Assembly: GCF_001039355.2 (NCBI RefSeq)
Contig: NW_019773513.1
Location: forward strand, 242,448 to 306,447
Length of the DNA stretch: 64,000 nt
Source: Lingula anatina
Taxonomy: Eukaryota > Brachiopoda > Lingulata > Lingulida > Lingulidae
Reading direction: 5' to 3'
In this document: positions 34,415 to 46,210 of the stretch, piece by piece
Layout of the letters: every line of letters starts with the position of its first letter
Position numbering within the stretch: position 1 is the first letter of the stretch
Notes under the pieces: generated by a model
The model's input: the letters and a program-made list of their open reading frames with translations, nothing else
Database searches by the model: none
Told to the model about the DNA's origin: nothing
Translations under genes and position numbers: made by a program

Positions 34415-35281
34415 TTAGACAGTTTTAGGAATTAAACGCCCCGAAATAAACACCGCCGTCAGCACCAGAACAGCATACGCCCGCACCCCAGCGGAGGTAA
34501 GAGCGGACTGGCCACTACAACCTCTGTCAGCGACAACATACTTTAGGCTCGGGCAGTATCGGTCAATGTCTTTGGGATCTTTCCCTTCTGGTAGCTCGGC
34601 ACGGTGCCCACAGGTGTTGGCCGTCTTCTTTAAATTGTCCGTGCTGGCCTCATAAGATGCCCTCAGTCTAAACCGATAACCGGATGGACGCGCCCCGTTC
34701 GCGTCTTCCTCATACCTCAAGGACCCGAGAACAATCCACTTGCTTTGTTTGTTTAAATATCTGTCTAAAGAGCAGGTTGATCCTATTAGTATTTCTGCTG
34801 GAATCTTCAGATTTCCCGTGTTTCCTTCGTTTTTCAACACACAAGACACGTCAAACTTGTAACTGTATACAGTAAACATCATAGCCCGGCTGTTGTTAGC
34901 GACGATAGCGTCCGACGCGTTCGCTGTGGAGTTAAGAAACCGGAGGCTGGTGCATCCCGTTCCATTTGGGTAACACCCAATGTTGGCTGCTACTGTCTCA
35001 TTCCGTATACTGGTTTCCGACACTTGCCCGTACAACACAGAGTCGAGGATGAATATCCCGGCATCAAGGCTGAGAGAATTAATGTCATCCACTGGCAGTA
35101 TGTTAAAGTCTAATGGAGGGACGCCTTGAATGGTGTCTTTAAACCCACCCCGAAGCCCGCACTCCCCCGCATACAGCGCCCCGTTCGTCATCTCGGCGTT
35201 GCTAACACGTGCGCTGCACAGGTACGCTGAAATCAGCAAGAATGCACGCTTGAAGTTGTCAGGTGTGAAAACGCACGCCAT
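34415..35281 (-). CDS. Secreted NTR-like protein with GPI-type tail (copy C, complete)
   Basis: A single coding exon of 288 aa. I start at the ATG at 35281 because MACVFTPDNFKRAFLLISAY followed by LCSARVSNA makes a plausible signal peptide, and a TTTCAAG acceptor-like sequence directly precedes it, as in the two related genes. The body has N-glycosylation sequons, paired Cys, a KIPAEILIGSTC...WIVLGSLRYEED...FRLRASYEAS block and a final CGHRAEL...CPSLKYVVADRGC segment. The LGSTC-x(n)-YIVLGSL pattern near the end resembles NTR/TIMP-type OB-folds (strand plus conserved Cys). The C-terminal AYAVLVLTAVFISGRLI is hydrophobic after a small-residue site, like a GPI-attachment signal. Function unknown. 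Confidence 0.62.
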   Translation of the reverse strand: MACVFTPDNFKRAFLLISAYLCSARVSNAEMTNGALYAGECGLRGGFKDTIQGVPPLDFNILPVDDINSLSLDAGIFILDSVLYGQVSETSIRNETVAANIGCYPNGTGCTSLRFLNSTANASDAIVANNSRAMMFTVYSYKFDVSCVLKNEGNTGNLKIPAEILIGSTCSLDRYLNKQSKWIVLGSLRYEEDANGARPSGYRFRLRASYEASTDNLKKTANTCGHRAELPEGKDPKDIDRYCPSLKYVVADRGCSGQSALTSAGVRAYAVLVLTAVFISGRLIPKTV

Positions 35282-35634
35282 CTTGAAAGTGTGGTGTTCG
35301 ACAATACCTGTGTATGGCATTTCACCTGATGAGTCAGAGCCATTAACGTGACATTGATAGCGTATTCGACCCATTTCTCGCGCATAGTGGCCAAACGCAA
35401 TTATAAGGCAGCAGCCTGGTGAACAACATATTGAACTAGGAGCAGTTTGGATATTTGCAATAAACTTTTATAGCATGCCTTGTGGTCAACGAACAAAAGG
35501 CTCGGAATCGAAGATGTCACATCCCCTATCATTACTGTCACCCAACACGCACCGACCTCACATATCTGCAGTGAAGACTTCCATCTTTCACGGAAATCAA
35601 AGATGTGAAATTCCATATGATGTATCATATTGCC

Positions 35635-35986
35635 NNNNNNNNNNNNNNNNNNNNNNNNNNNNNNNNNNNNNNNNNNNNNNNNNNNNNNNNNNNNNNNNNN
35701 NNNNNNNNNNNNNNNNNNNNNNNNNNNNNNNNNNNNNNNNNNNNNNNNNNNNNNNNNNNNNNNNNNNNNNNNNNNNNNNNNNNNNNNNNNNNNNNNNNNN
35801 NNNNNNNNNNNNNNNNNNNNNNNNNNNNNNNNNNNNNNNNNNNNNNNNNNNNNNNNNNNNNNNNNNNNNNNNNNNNNNNNNNNNNNNNNNNNNNNNNNNN
35901 NNNNNNNNNNNNNNNNNNNNNNNNNNNNNNNNNNNNNNNNNNNNNNNNNNNNNNNNNNNNNNNNNNNNNNNNNNNNNNNNNNNNNN
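35635..35986. other. Assembly gap (352 N)
   Basis: Flanked on the left by ATATTGCC and on the right by ATATTGCC plus a C-run, so the true gap may be mainly a poly-C tract with duplicated edge. Confidence 0.95.
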
Positions 35987-37663
35987 ATATTGCCCCCCCC
36001 CCCCCCTCTTACTAGTACATCTATCACGTACAAACTACACAGGTCTCGATAACAATGTAGTACACTGCTTAACGAAAATGTGCTTGGTAGTTATTTTCAA
36101 GGTACTGTCACTCGTATATAGCGTATAGTTTTTTTGACTATATGTTAAAACTATACTTTAAAACGCATGTGAAAAATTGGCCTTACGCAGAGAAACGCAA
36201 AGGATCCGTTAGACGTAGCCGTATAGCCCTCTAGTATGCAGGCAAAAGAAGATAAATGTTGTGAGCATGTTCAAATACAAGTCCATGCGCTGTTTAATAT
36301 GCTTATTTCTTTGCGTTAAAAAGAGGGCGATTTCTCTCGCTGACAGTTGTGCGTGTAATCGATTTTACATGCGACATTCATGAGCACCTCTTTACGCTAG
36401 ATGCGACAGGGCCTTTACGATGACACTAAATGCGAGTTGACACAAAGACTATTTAGGAGCGGAAGTCGGAAGACGTTTTTAAATGACTATAAGTGGAAAA
36501 CAGCGAGGGCAATCGCCTAGACAGGAGCCGGTTCAGAATTTTAGACAGGCTTTTCTTCATCGTTGCTTTTTTAAAAATTCAATTCAGAAATGTAAATTTT
36601 CCCTTTGTAAATGTTGCATTCATGATACCAGCTACCAAATCCTAAGACTAATTTTAACCGCCTTCCGGAAGACGCGGCGAAATTGTTTTACTCCCACCCG
36701 TCTTCTCTTAAAACTCGCCAGATGCAATCGCGCCGGATAATAACATTTCATATTTTCCATTCCGAACAAAAAAATGTTCAGGGTGCGACTAAATCGTTCA
36801 ATAATTTACAGATTTAGTGAGAAATGCTGATCTGAAATTCAGTATAAGCATTCAAATCACCGCCATATTTCATACAAACCCGCTGTTTGTACAAGCCAGG
36901 TTAAGGAAAATTATATAGAAATTACTTTTCCATCCACGTAATAAACAGTTTCAAATATTTAATCTAGACAATCACAAAAATGTTTTTATCTAATATAATT
37001 AAAGATGTTTGTAATGTTTTTATTCAAGCAGAAAAGTAATAAACGTTTAATACACAGTAACAAATCAAAATCGGTTAAAAATATCTCAAAATAATTCTTC
37101 AAATCAAAAATATGGAAGTCTAAATGATTTTGGAATCATAAAAATCATAAAATAGACGGATCTCAATGTTGCTTTTAGGTATATCTCAGCCATAAAAACG
37201 ATCCACAGGACAGCATTACGTAAAAAAAATATTTTACAAAGTTCTACCTTCACCTAAATAGGCAAACAAGGTCGGGATAATTGAACTTACTAAATTTTGC
37301 ACACACAATGCGACACAACTCTAAATATTTGTGTTTGTGCGTTACAAGTTTTTTAGCGCAGTGTTTCAATTAATACACCGGTCGTACGTCAAAAATCAAA
37401 GAAACAAAATCCGCAAGTGACAGAGATACATAATTGACAGATCTTGCAGATAGACAAGTCACTCGTGTGTATCGTTACACTGATTTCACTTTAAATCTGC
37501 CAAAGCAGGGATTTTAACGTCCTCGTAAGACAAGGGCATATAGTCCGTTGGCAATGTCCAACATGTTACCCAGGAGTATTATCAGAAATATATTAAAACA
37601 ACCTCTGTGTGGGGAGGACGGGTCATTTCGCAGTCCTGTTTTAATATTTTCCGTCCACTGGCT
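35987..37663. other. Intergenic, nothing recognised
   Basis: AT-rich DNA between two NTR-like genes. Probably includes the promoter and non-coding first exon of the copy-C NTR-like gene (35,281), but I cannot place it. Confidence 0.4.
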
Positions 37664-38479
37664 CTAATACTTTCCGTTCACCGCAAAGAACGCCATGACA
37701 AACAGGTAAGCAAGAGCCGAGATCTGTGGCGAAGCCGCTGCGCTAACCTTGACACACGCCCCCTCTGTGCTGGAGGCTCCCTCGGTGGCGCACATGCTGG
37801 AGTTGGAGAGGATGGGGGAGAGAACGGGGGTACGGAACCCGCACAGCTCCCGCAGGGTCTGCACGCGGGCTGGCGTGGCTTGGTACGCATATTTCATACG
37901 CAGTCTGAAGTTGGAGCCGGTTTCCAGTGAACCGACGAAGATGTAATCCTGGCCCGGTCTGACGTGGGTGAAGTCGCACGTGGAGCCCAGGCTGATGTTG
38001 CCTCGCGGCAATGCGTCCGATTTCAAATCTGACTTGGAGTGCTTTAAAACGCAGTAGAGCTCCACCACGTACACGTACAAGGGGAGAATCACCCTCGTTA
38101 ACGGCCCTGGGATTGTTATAGCGCCACCGCCCGACCCCAACTGGATGTCTACGTCACACTTGTCACACGTGTTGTCCAGGCACGAGAGACAGCTCCCCTT
38201 GACGCTGGCGGAGACATTCGTGACGTAATAATCCACAACCCGGCCATGGATTGCCTCCTGGTTATAGTAAAGAACTTCATTAAATGGCTTTGAAGAGTTG
38301 AGTTCATTGGAAACAAAGTTGAAATTCGAAGGCGGAGAAGGACCTAGGACTGATACACTAGTGGCTTTGAAGAACGGGCAGTCCCCGGCGTAGATAGGCG
38401 GCGCTAGCGTCGTGGAGGTCTGTGACAGAGATCCCTGTATGAAACACAAGCACAACACAGCTATCACCATCGGTGCCAT
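37664..38479 (-). CDS. Secreted NTR-like protein, second member
   Basis: 271 aa from the ATG at 38479, which lies 3 nt after a strong acceptor (CTTCTCTTCCAG), so a non-coding 5' exon is likely. Signal peptide MAPMVIAVLCLCFIQGSLS; then YAGDCPFFKA, a charged/Asn-rich segment, GRVVDYYVTNVSASVKGSC, a compact Cys cluster (CLSCLDNTCDKC), a hydrophobic stretch, ISLGSTCDF...YIFVGSLETG, FRLRMKYAYQA and ELCGFRTP. C-terminal SAAASPQISALAYLFVMAFF is a candidate GPI signal. It is a clear paralogue of 34,415-35,281 by the YAG-C, LGSTC and GSL motifs. Confidence 0.65.
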   Translation of the reverse strand: MAPMVIAVLCLCFIQGSLSQTSTTLAPPIYAGDCPFFKATSVSVLGPSPPSNFNFVSNELNSSKPFNEVLYYNQEAIHGRVVDYYVTNVSASVKGSCLSCLDNTCDKCDVDIQLGSGGGAITIPGPLTRVILPLYVYVVELYCVLKHSKSDLKSDALPRGNISLGSTCDFTHVRPGQDYIFVGSLETGSNFRLRMKYAYQATPARVQTLRELCGFRTPVLSPILSNSSMCATEGASSTEGACVKVSAAASPQISALAYLFVMAFFAVNGKY

Positions 38480-39387
38480 TATCTGGAAGAGAAGATACAA
38501 AGGAATTTTACTGACAGACGACCCGAATAAAAAACTTCCTCTGTTCCTACTGTATTAATAAGTAAATAACAAGGCAGCAAAGCTGTCAAATGTACAGACA
38601 AAAAACAGGAAATAACTANATGCCATATTACATAATGCACGCACACACACAAGTGTATGCACAGACTTGAATTGCCTCATATCTGGATGACATCTCAAGA
38701 TAGGGGCTGTTGCAATATGACGTCAGTTACCACAGCAACGGTTCAGGCGGGTGGGACTTTCAACAACCAGTGGGTCAATTAATGGACAAAAACAGTGTAA
38801 AGAGGACGTAAAAGATTCTCTTTTCTTTTGGAAGTGCTGGCTACAGTCCTGTGATATTCGACGCAATGTTGGAAATAAATGACGCAGGTCGTCTCGCAGA
38901 GTATTCCCCCCGTATTCCGCTTATTTATGTTAAAATCAATATATCTGGGGGCGTGAATTGCAAGTCTAAAAAAACGACTGTGCCAACACTTACGACAAAA
39001 CAGCAACTATCCTGGTAAATATACAGTAGCCATATGCAATTATTATCGGCAAGTGTGTTGCGAATAAAAGCCCTACGCAATGCGGTCTTTGTGCTACTCT
39101 GCGACATAATACAGTGAGGAGATCAATTAGACCTACTAGTGCTTTATAGAAATGGCGGTAACCCGTCTGCAGCAGATGACCTATAGTGGACAGAAGACAG
39201 GTGTTCAAAATGTCTAAACAGCGTCTATAGGGGCCTACACCCTTTACATTTACGTCCCAGCTTCACTGACCCCATTTAGATCCGGTAAAATCTCACCTCT
39301 GCACTGGCTTTATGTATAGTCTCAAATATAGGTCACTAAACTACGCGAGCAATAACGTTTCCTCTACCATTCACAACACACACAATA
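38480..39387. other. 5' region of the second NTR-like gene
   Basis: No coding signal recognised. One N at 38,619. A non-coding first exon is expected here but cannot be fixed. Confidence 0.4.
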
Positions 39388-39555
39388 CAGGGGCGGATTT
39401 AGGCCGTCTTCTGGGTCTTCTGGAAGACAGTCAGATTTTCAAGTTTACATTGACGGGTATCTAATTTTTTCCGTTGGAAGACGGTCAAAAATGGAGGATA
39501 GATTAATAAAGATAATTTGGAAGACTGTCAGATTATATCTCTGGATCGGCCCCTG
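39388..39555 (+). mobile_element. MITE family M2, copy 2 (best preserved)
   Basis: 168 bp from CAGGGGCGGAT to ATCGGCCCCTG, an imperfect terminal inverted repeat. Internal GGTCTTCTGGAAGACAGTC and GACGGTCAAAAATGGAGGA are shared with the copies at 27,056 and 63,038. Non-coding. Confidence 0.75.
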
Positions 39556-40163
39556 CAATACCATGTTCATATGTCGAGCCACACTCACACACGCCGACTT
39601 ACCTTCTTTATGTCCACCTGCAAATTGTTAAATTTCGCAACTTTCTCTTTGCTTTATACCGCAACGAACATCCTTTTTCCTGGAAAGATTTCAAAACTGG
39701 TTTTTCTCCAGTGACTCATTCCACAGCGGTCATACATTATCACAGTGCTGCTGACACCGTGTTGTGACGTCATCCTCGAGCTCGTGCATAAAGCTCTTCT
39801 ACAGGGTCACCGTTAACACAACAGTAGGCTATAATTGAAGACAACTTGGGGGGGGGGGGGATACAAGAAAGATGACTATTTGGTATAACATGGTATAGAG
39901 GTGTTTCACATTGTAACAGACTTTATGTCATTTTATGAACCGATCGAGGTTTCAGTGGCAATTTTCTGTACGATGATGAAGTCGATGAACACTATAGTAT
40001 ATATACATACATGAATATATGACCACGGCTTTCATCACTGATATTTTCCAAAGGACAGTGAGTGATTTCTTACTGTAGTTGCCAAACAAAAATATAATAT
40101 AGGCCCCATATGTTCTTTTATGAGTCCGTCTTGGGTTTGGCGTACAATTTTAAGCGTTTAGAC
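39556..40163. other. Intergenic, nothing recognised
   Basis: Non-coding DNA with a G-run at 39,849. Probably includes 3' UTR of the third NTR-like gene. Confidence 0.4.
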
Positions 40164-40991
40164 TTAAATAAAACGACAATTAATTGAACTATAACAAAAA
40201 GTATATAAAGTGAAAGTAATAGGAAAAACTGATGCTATGTATGCAATGCGTGATATAGAAGCCGCTGCAACTGCTTCACAAGGCATGTCGGGGTCTGTCC
40301 CGTACGTTGAACACTGGCTATAGTCAGCCAACGTCGGTGATATCTCCGGCGATCGAAAGCCACACAGCTGGCGAAGAAGTTCGACTTTTTCGTCAAGCAT
40401 TTTATAGGCATATTTAAGCTCAAAGTTGAGCTTAGGGCTTAAAGTGGTCACTCGTCCAGTAAAGATGTATTCAGCGTTCGGTCGTACGTGGCTAAAATCA
40501 CAAGTGGTCGCCAGCGTTATTCGAGCTGGGAGAGCTCTGTACGTCAGGGCAGGTACGTTATGTTTTACCACACATATAAGGTCCACGTCATAATAGTGCT
40601 GTGGGAGAATGTATTGCGTCACACCTGGCTCCACGTATCCACCGATAGCTAACGTGACGTCACACGAAGAGCACGTGGCGTCACACGTCAAACAGGTACC
40701 CTTGGCTCCGACAGTGACGTTTCCCATGCGGTAGTCGACAACTTTACCCTGTATTACATCCTGGGAGTGAAACAGCTCGTCCTTAAATGTTCGACTGGAG
40801 TTTATTGCTGTTGTAACCAGGCTGAATTCAACTTTGAACTTTGAGCCAAGGATTTTGGGGGTCTGTGCCTTAAAGAAAGGGCACTCTGGTGCAATAACTG
40901 GTGAGGGTGGAGTTGGTGATGGTTCCTCCCCTTCGACAAGGTGTAACGTCAACAGCGCTGACAGGTGTAGTACAAGACTGCCTCCAAACAT
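40164..40991 (-). CDS. Secreted NTR-like protein, third member
   Basis: 275 aa. The ATG at 40991 follows a TTGTTTCAG acceptor by 4 nt, as in the second member. Signal peptide MFGGSLVLHLSALLTLHLVEG, a short Pro/Ser/Thr segment, APECPFFKAQTPKILG, GKVVDYRMGNVTVGAKGTC, Cys cluster CLTCDATCSSC, YVEPGVTQYILP, ITLATTCDFSHVRPNAEYIF and ELKYAYKMLDEKVELLRQLCGF. The C-terminus is hydrophobic with scattered Cys, compatible with a GPI signal or membrane tail. Closest in the window to 37,664-38,479 (shared CPFFKA, TCDF-HVRP, LCGF). Confidence 0.65.
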   Translation of the reverse strand: MFGGSLVLHLSALLTLHLVEGEEPSPTPPSPVIAPECPFFKAQTPKILGSKFKVEFSLVTTAINSSRTFKDELFHSQDVIQGKVVDYRMGNVTVGAKGTCLTCDATCSSCDVTLAIGGYVEPGVTQYILPQHYYDVDLICVVKHNVPALTYRALPARITLATTCDFSHVRPNAEYIFTGRVTTLSPKLNFELKYAYKMLDEKVELLRQLCGFRSPEISPTLADYSQCSTYGTDPDMPCEAVAAASISRIAYIASVFPITFTLYTFCYSSINCRFI

Positions 40992-41454
40992 CTTTCTGAA
41001 ACAACAAAAGTTTTAATTTTAACATTACTAAAATAATGTTTAAGCCTATTTTGTGGTAATCGGACTTTTATGCTGCTTATTTTTTATGGTTGTAAACAAA
41101 AACAGTTTAAGACCAAATAAATTTTAGAATTCTTTTAGAAAAAAAAAAAGAATTTACTAAAGGTATTTTAAAATGTCGAACTACCTAGAATTCGGTGATT
41201 TAATATACATTAAAAACAATTTAAGAAATTACGTAAAAGCACGTCTCCTGGTATTCCCCCACTACCTAATGAACGGTTGTTTATAACAGTGGACCTAATT
41301 AATGTACTGCTAGTGGCATGACGTAAGCTATTGCCACTGACCTCAGGTTTTAAAGAACTATAAACTTTTGGAAGATGTTGTGATGCTCAAGAGCTTTTAG
41401 ACTATGGCAGAACACAGGTAATGGCGAACCACAGTTATTGTTTAAATGTTAAAA

Positions 41455-41510
<56 letters not shown>

Positions 41511-43575
41511 ATAGACAGCGGGCCACACAGCCAGTCAATCAGGCAGACAAACTAACCGTTAGCTGGACCTTACTAAACTCAGGGTAATAAACTGAGGCAG
41601 GCACTGACATCAATAAACGTATTCACACGCAAAGGGAGTACAGGAATGAGCAGCCACAGGAGAATGAAAACACTAATGCAAATGCCGTACACGTATTGAT
41701 TTCTTCTAATAGTAAATCGAAGTAAGGAGAGAGTCAGCCAGCGTCCGACATGCTTACGAGTTACGACCTACCAATATTACAAACTCTCACCCCTCACAGC
41801 TCTCTCTCCTTCCTCCACCCCCATCCCAACCCCCACCCCCATCCCCACCCACACCCTCTGCAACCTAACCCCAGAATAAATAGATCTACACAAGGTACTG
41901 AGGAAACGCGCACGCACGCGCGTGTGTGTGTGTGTGGTGGGGGGTCAGAAAAAAAGAGACAGCGGTGTGTGTGTGTGTGTGTGTGGCTTCAATCTTACTT
42001 TCTGCACCACTTTTGACTGACGTACATAGTTGAAAATAGCTACACCCGCACCCCCCGTTGCCGGCTCCAAAGCTTTTAATATATATTCTATATTCAGCGC
42101 GTGTGCATGTATCCCTTGCCTATTGTCTATTTCTAGAGCGTGAAATATTTATCGTCGCCCCCGGGAGTGTAGATACATCGTATGTAAGAACTAGGGCTTG
42201 TAAAACACGTATAAATAAATATCACCCCAGGGTATATGTACAAGTGACATATATATAGGCCTACCTCTCATATCAGACGTACAGTTTGAAATTTAGAGAT
42301 GCGCCTCACCTCATCTCTCCGTGGTCCCCACAGAATTATATACCACTCTGTTCTGTCGCATGAAGAAGTTCAGTCGATACAGAAGCTGTGACAATTAAAG
42401 AAGCTGACACTGCGGTAACGGGATCTTCGGCTTGGTCTGTGAAATAAACCACACTATATATATATGTAGGCCTATCTGTTTACTGCATTGAACTACGAAA
42501 CAATTTACGAGACACATTCCAGTCTAAAGTAGCATCTTTCGTCCATTTGGGGCTTTATTTAGTGCATGTTGACAGTAGCTATAATGATCACATTCACCCC
42601 ACATACCTGATATTGCAGATATTGCACTGGCTACATTCGCTCGATGTATATTAACGGCGTATCAACACGGCACGTAGCTTGAATAATAACGATTTGACCT
42701 ATTTCTCCAATTGCTGTTTTCTTCAGTGGGCGCAGGTGGTAGAACAAGATTATCTGTGACTGTAGTTCATTAATTAGATTGCATCGCCGCAACCTTTTGT
42801 TATCGATTCAACACTGAGTCTTTTTTTTTTTTGATCCAGGATGTGTACAGAAAATTTTATTATTTATACGGAGACTCACACAGAAAGCGTTGTCATGCAT
42901 GTACTTATAGCAGACTAGGCCTACCTATATTTTCTCATTTATAAAGAAATCCTACCTTCCTTAGAGATTTAGTGTTCGATTTTGCTTCCTTATTTTCAGA
43001 CCTATTCCCGGATCAAATTCATTCCATAGTTTTAATACTCCCTTTTTTTCTTTTAAGAGAAACGCGTTATCGCGGTAAGTGTAACATCCTGGAATATTGG
43101 ACTAGACCCCCATTAGTATTTGCTCAAGAAAATATTCCCTACATAGACCTACGCCAAAATAAATTTTCCTGGGGTAAAAAGCAATTTTCTCCTAATCCTG
43201 AACCATTGCTTCACCCGACCTTGCACTTAGATTTAAATTAAAATTTTTATTCCATTTCTAATTAAGTCATTTTCCTATACTGGTTTGTTTGGTGGGCCTT
43301 GGCAGAGTTTCTTTTTAAAAACCGAGGGAGGAGAAATGCGACAGCGCTGAACAACCGGCCATTGTGTTAGGTGCGACGGTATTATAAATCGAACATCCGT
43401 GACCTATTTCTACCCACACCGACTATCACAGCCAAGCAGAGAAGCACCTGAAACTAAATTAACTCGTTTAGAGAGCAAAACAAGCAGAATTTGGTGACTG
43501 GAACAGCCAGAGATCTGTACCGATTCATCTGTTGTCCAGTCGGGGTTGTTCTGGCGCTAGCGGGCCGCGCCAAAG
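40992..43575. other. Divergent intergenic region between NTR-like gene 3 and MFSD5
   Basis: Contains an AATA microsatellite (41,453-41,512), GT runs (41,922-41,985), and the unseen 5' exons or promoters of both genes. The 200 bp before 43576 are moderately GC-rich, as expected for a 5' UTR. No coding ORF convinced me. Confidence 0.45.
41453..41512. repeat. AATA tetranucleotide microsatellite
   Basis: About 14 uninterrupted AATA units. Confidence 0.95.
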
Positions 43576-43763
43576 ATGAGTATTTTCGTGGCGAGCCTGT
43601 GGGTGTTGGTGGTGATTTGTGTTGTGTTGTTTCTATACACTCGCTCTGACACCACGGCATCGGGGGATGCGTCGTTTAGAAGTTTTCAGCTCACCTATCT
43701 CGTGGTCTACATGCTGGCTATGGGTGAGTATTTAGTTTTTAAGCTTCTGCTATGTGACAGTTA

Positions 43764-43809
<46 letters not shown>

Positions 43810-46156
43810 AGGGGGGGGGGGAGGTAGCAAGAAATGCTTATTTTTTGAAAAAAGTTATTCCATGAAGCAGTCCCAGATAATTTCACGGTTCAGTAAATGA
43901 AGTGTGAATAATCATCCTGTGACAGTCATAGCCAGATTTTTTAAACTGATAACTTTGATAACTCGATCCCTCTGTTTGCATGGGTGCTTGATTCTTTTCT
44001 TTTGGATCTTGAACTGTTAAGATCTAGATGTAGTGAGCAGGTTACTGGTACTTGATTCTTTATTTACCTCGTATTTTATCTTGCCAAATAATAAGATAAT
44101 TATGCATGCAAGTGAACAATATGAAAACAGGTAAAAATGGCCCAGAGCCAGTGCATATTCCATTGCATTAAAATGTTGGTATATGGATATGAAAATGTAT
44201 AATATATGAGAGCTTACCCTGAGGTAATGCATTTAAATAACACACTGATGGGGGTCTCATACACAATAAAATTATATGTATAACAACTTTAATACTACCA
44301 GTTCGTGGCATTCTTTACCTAAATCAAAGCTGAATTGAAAGACTTGATCATAAATCATTGTGTATGGTTGGGTTTGTGGCAAAAGTTTGACTTTAAATCT
44401 TTAAGCGATAAAGTTTCAAAGAGTGTATGTAAAAAGGGATTTTTGACAACCTGATTTAATCTTGAACTGATGTCATATTGTAGAATGATTTAGAGCTCAT
44501 ACCAGCATGCTCTGTAAGTTTTTGCTTTCTTAATTATAAATATATTGCAAGGTGACATCTGATAAACCTGCTTTTAACTCTGTCACACAAAGGGGAATTT
44601 CAAAGAGAACAAAAATCTTCACACAGTAAATGTCAGGGCTATCATGATAAATTAGAACCTACAGTGTATGTGCGTGCATGTGTGTATGCTTGTGTGCGAC
44701 TCCAATAGAAAAAGTGGGGGTGGAGTCCTTTCTAGGTCAAATTGTCAATATGTTTAAAAAAAGTTTAGGTTCTTGATGTATATAGATGCACACAGAAGTT
44801 AAATGTAGGGTAGCGTTTCCTTTGGCTCAAGCCAGTTAAAATGATCTGTCACAGCATACTAGCATATTACTCGTATAATGAAGCTATACATTGATCTCCA
44901 CATTGTATGGGATAGGTTAGTGTATAATTGATGGTAAAGGTTGGTTTAACTGGCATTAATTATTAATATGCTCATATTATACGAGGTATGGGTAGGAATG
45001 GAATGTATAATTAAGTGAACCCATAACCACATCAGTATATATACATATTACTAGTAGCAGTGAGATTTACTTTGATTATAAAGAAAAGAAAAGTAATGTT
45101 AAGTATAAAATATTACATACAAATTTTTATTTCCAACTTGCCATTGATTTTGTAGAAGAATCACAAATTGGCTCTAAGGGAGGAAAAAAACTAATGTAAT
45201 AAGGGAACATTTTCGGATATTATATATTATATTATATATTATATAATATCCGAAAATGTTCCCTTATTACATTATATGAAATATAAGCCAGCATTTAGTT
45301 GGAAATGGCCCCTGTTACACAAAGGCATAAAATCAATTTAATCTCAAAACAGAGCTAAAATTTCATCTACAAATTTTAATAACTGAGTTATAAAAACAGG
45401 TATGAAGATGACCTGTTATACTCTTCTCTTATCAACTGAATGTATGACCTTGGTTTGGCACTATTAAACCAGTTTTAATCATTAAAAAAATAAATTGCTG
45501 TCACCCTTTGATCAAAGTGTCAATATAGCAGGATCTGGACTACCTTTCTTGTCTCTACTGGTCCCTCTTCTTGTAATGGAGAATCTGAACAGGTGCCCTT
45601 CAGATTTTTCTTTGGGAGACATCTGCTTATCCTAAGATCCACAACCAGAGGGTCAGGAGGAGTGAGGACAAGAGGGCCTTGATTTGTTCTGATGACATTT
45701 TGACACCTTGTTAAAGCACAGACACAGATATGTCTACTAACACATTTAGCTGTCACCTGTGTCTGTTGTTGCTGTCGTCGCCGTTGCCGATTCAGAGATA
45801 ACATGATAAGTGGAAAAAAAGGTTTTACCTTTTTCCAGAACTGATGAATATTTACAAAATACAGCTCGAGTTAAAAAATGAGCTTGTTTTATTATTTTAT
45901 TTTATTTTAAAAAGTTATTATCATGCCTGGTAACATGGTTGATGTTGTTATGTTTCAGCTGGAGACTGGCTGCAGGGACCCCATGTGTACGCCCTGTATC
46001 AGCACTATGGAATGAGCACTCACGACATTGAGGTGCTCTTCGTGGCAGGCTTTGGCGCCAGTATGATCTTTGGGACTGTGGTCGGTTCATTTGCTGACAA
46101 GTAGTAAGTCTTCTGTAATGCTGTCTACTGTAGCTGTACCCCTCCTCTCCCCCTCA

Positions 46157-46210
<54 letters not shown>

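Noticed and set aside
35401-36128. Long ORFs through runs of N (also 58,145-58,809)
   Set aside because: They only reflect unknown bases being read as open.
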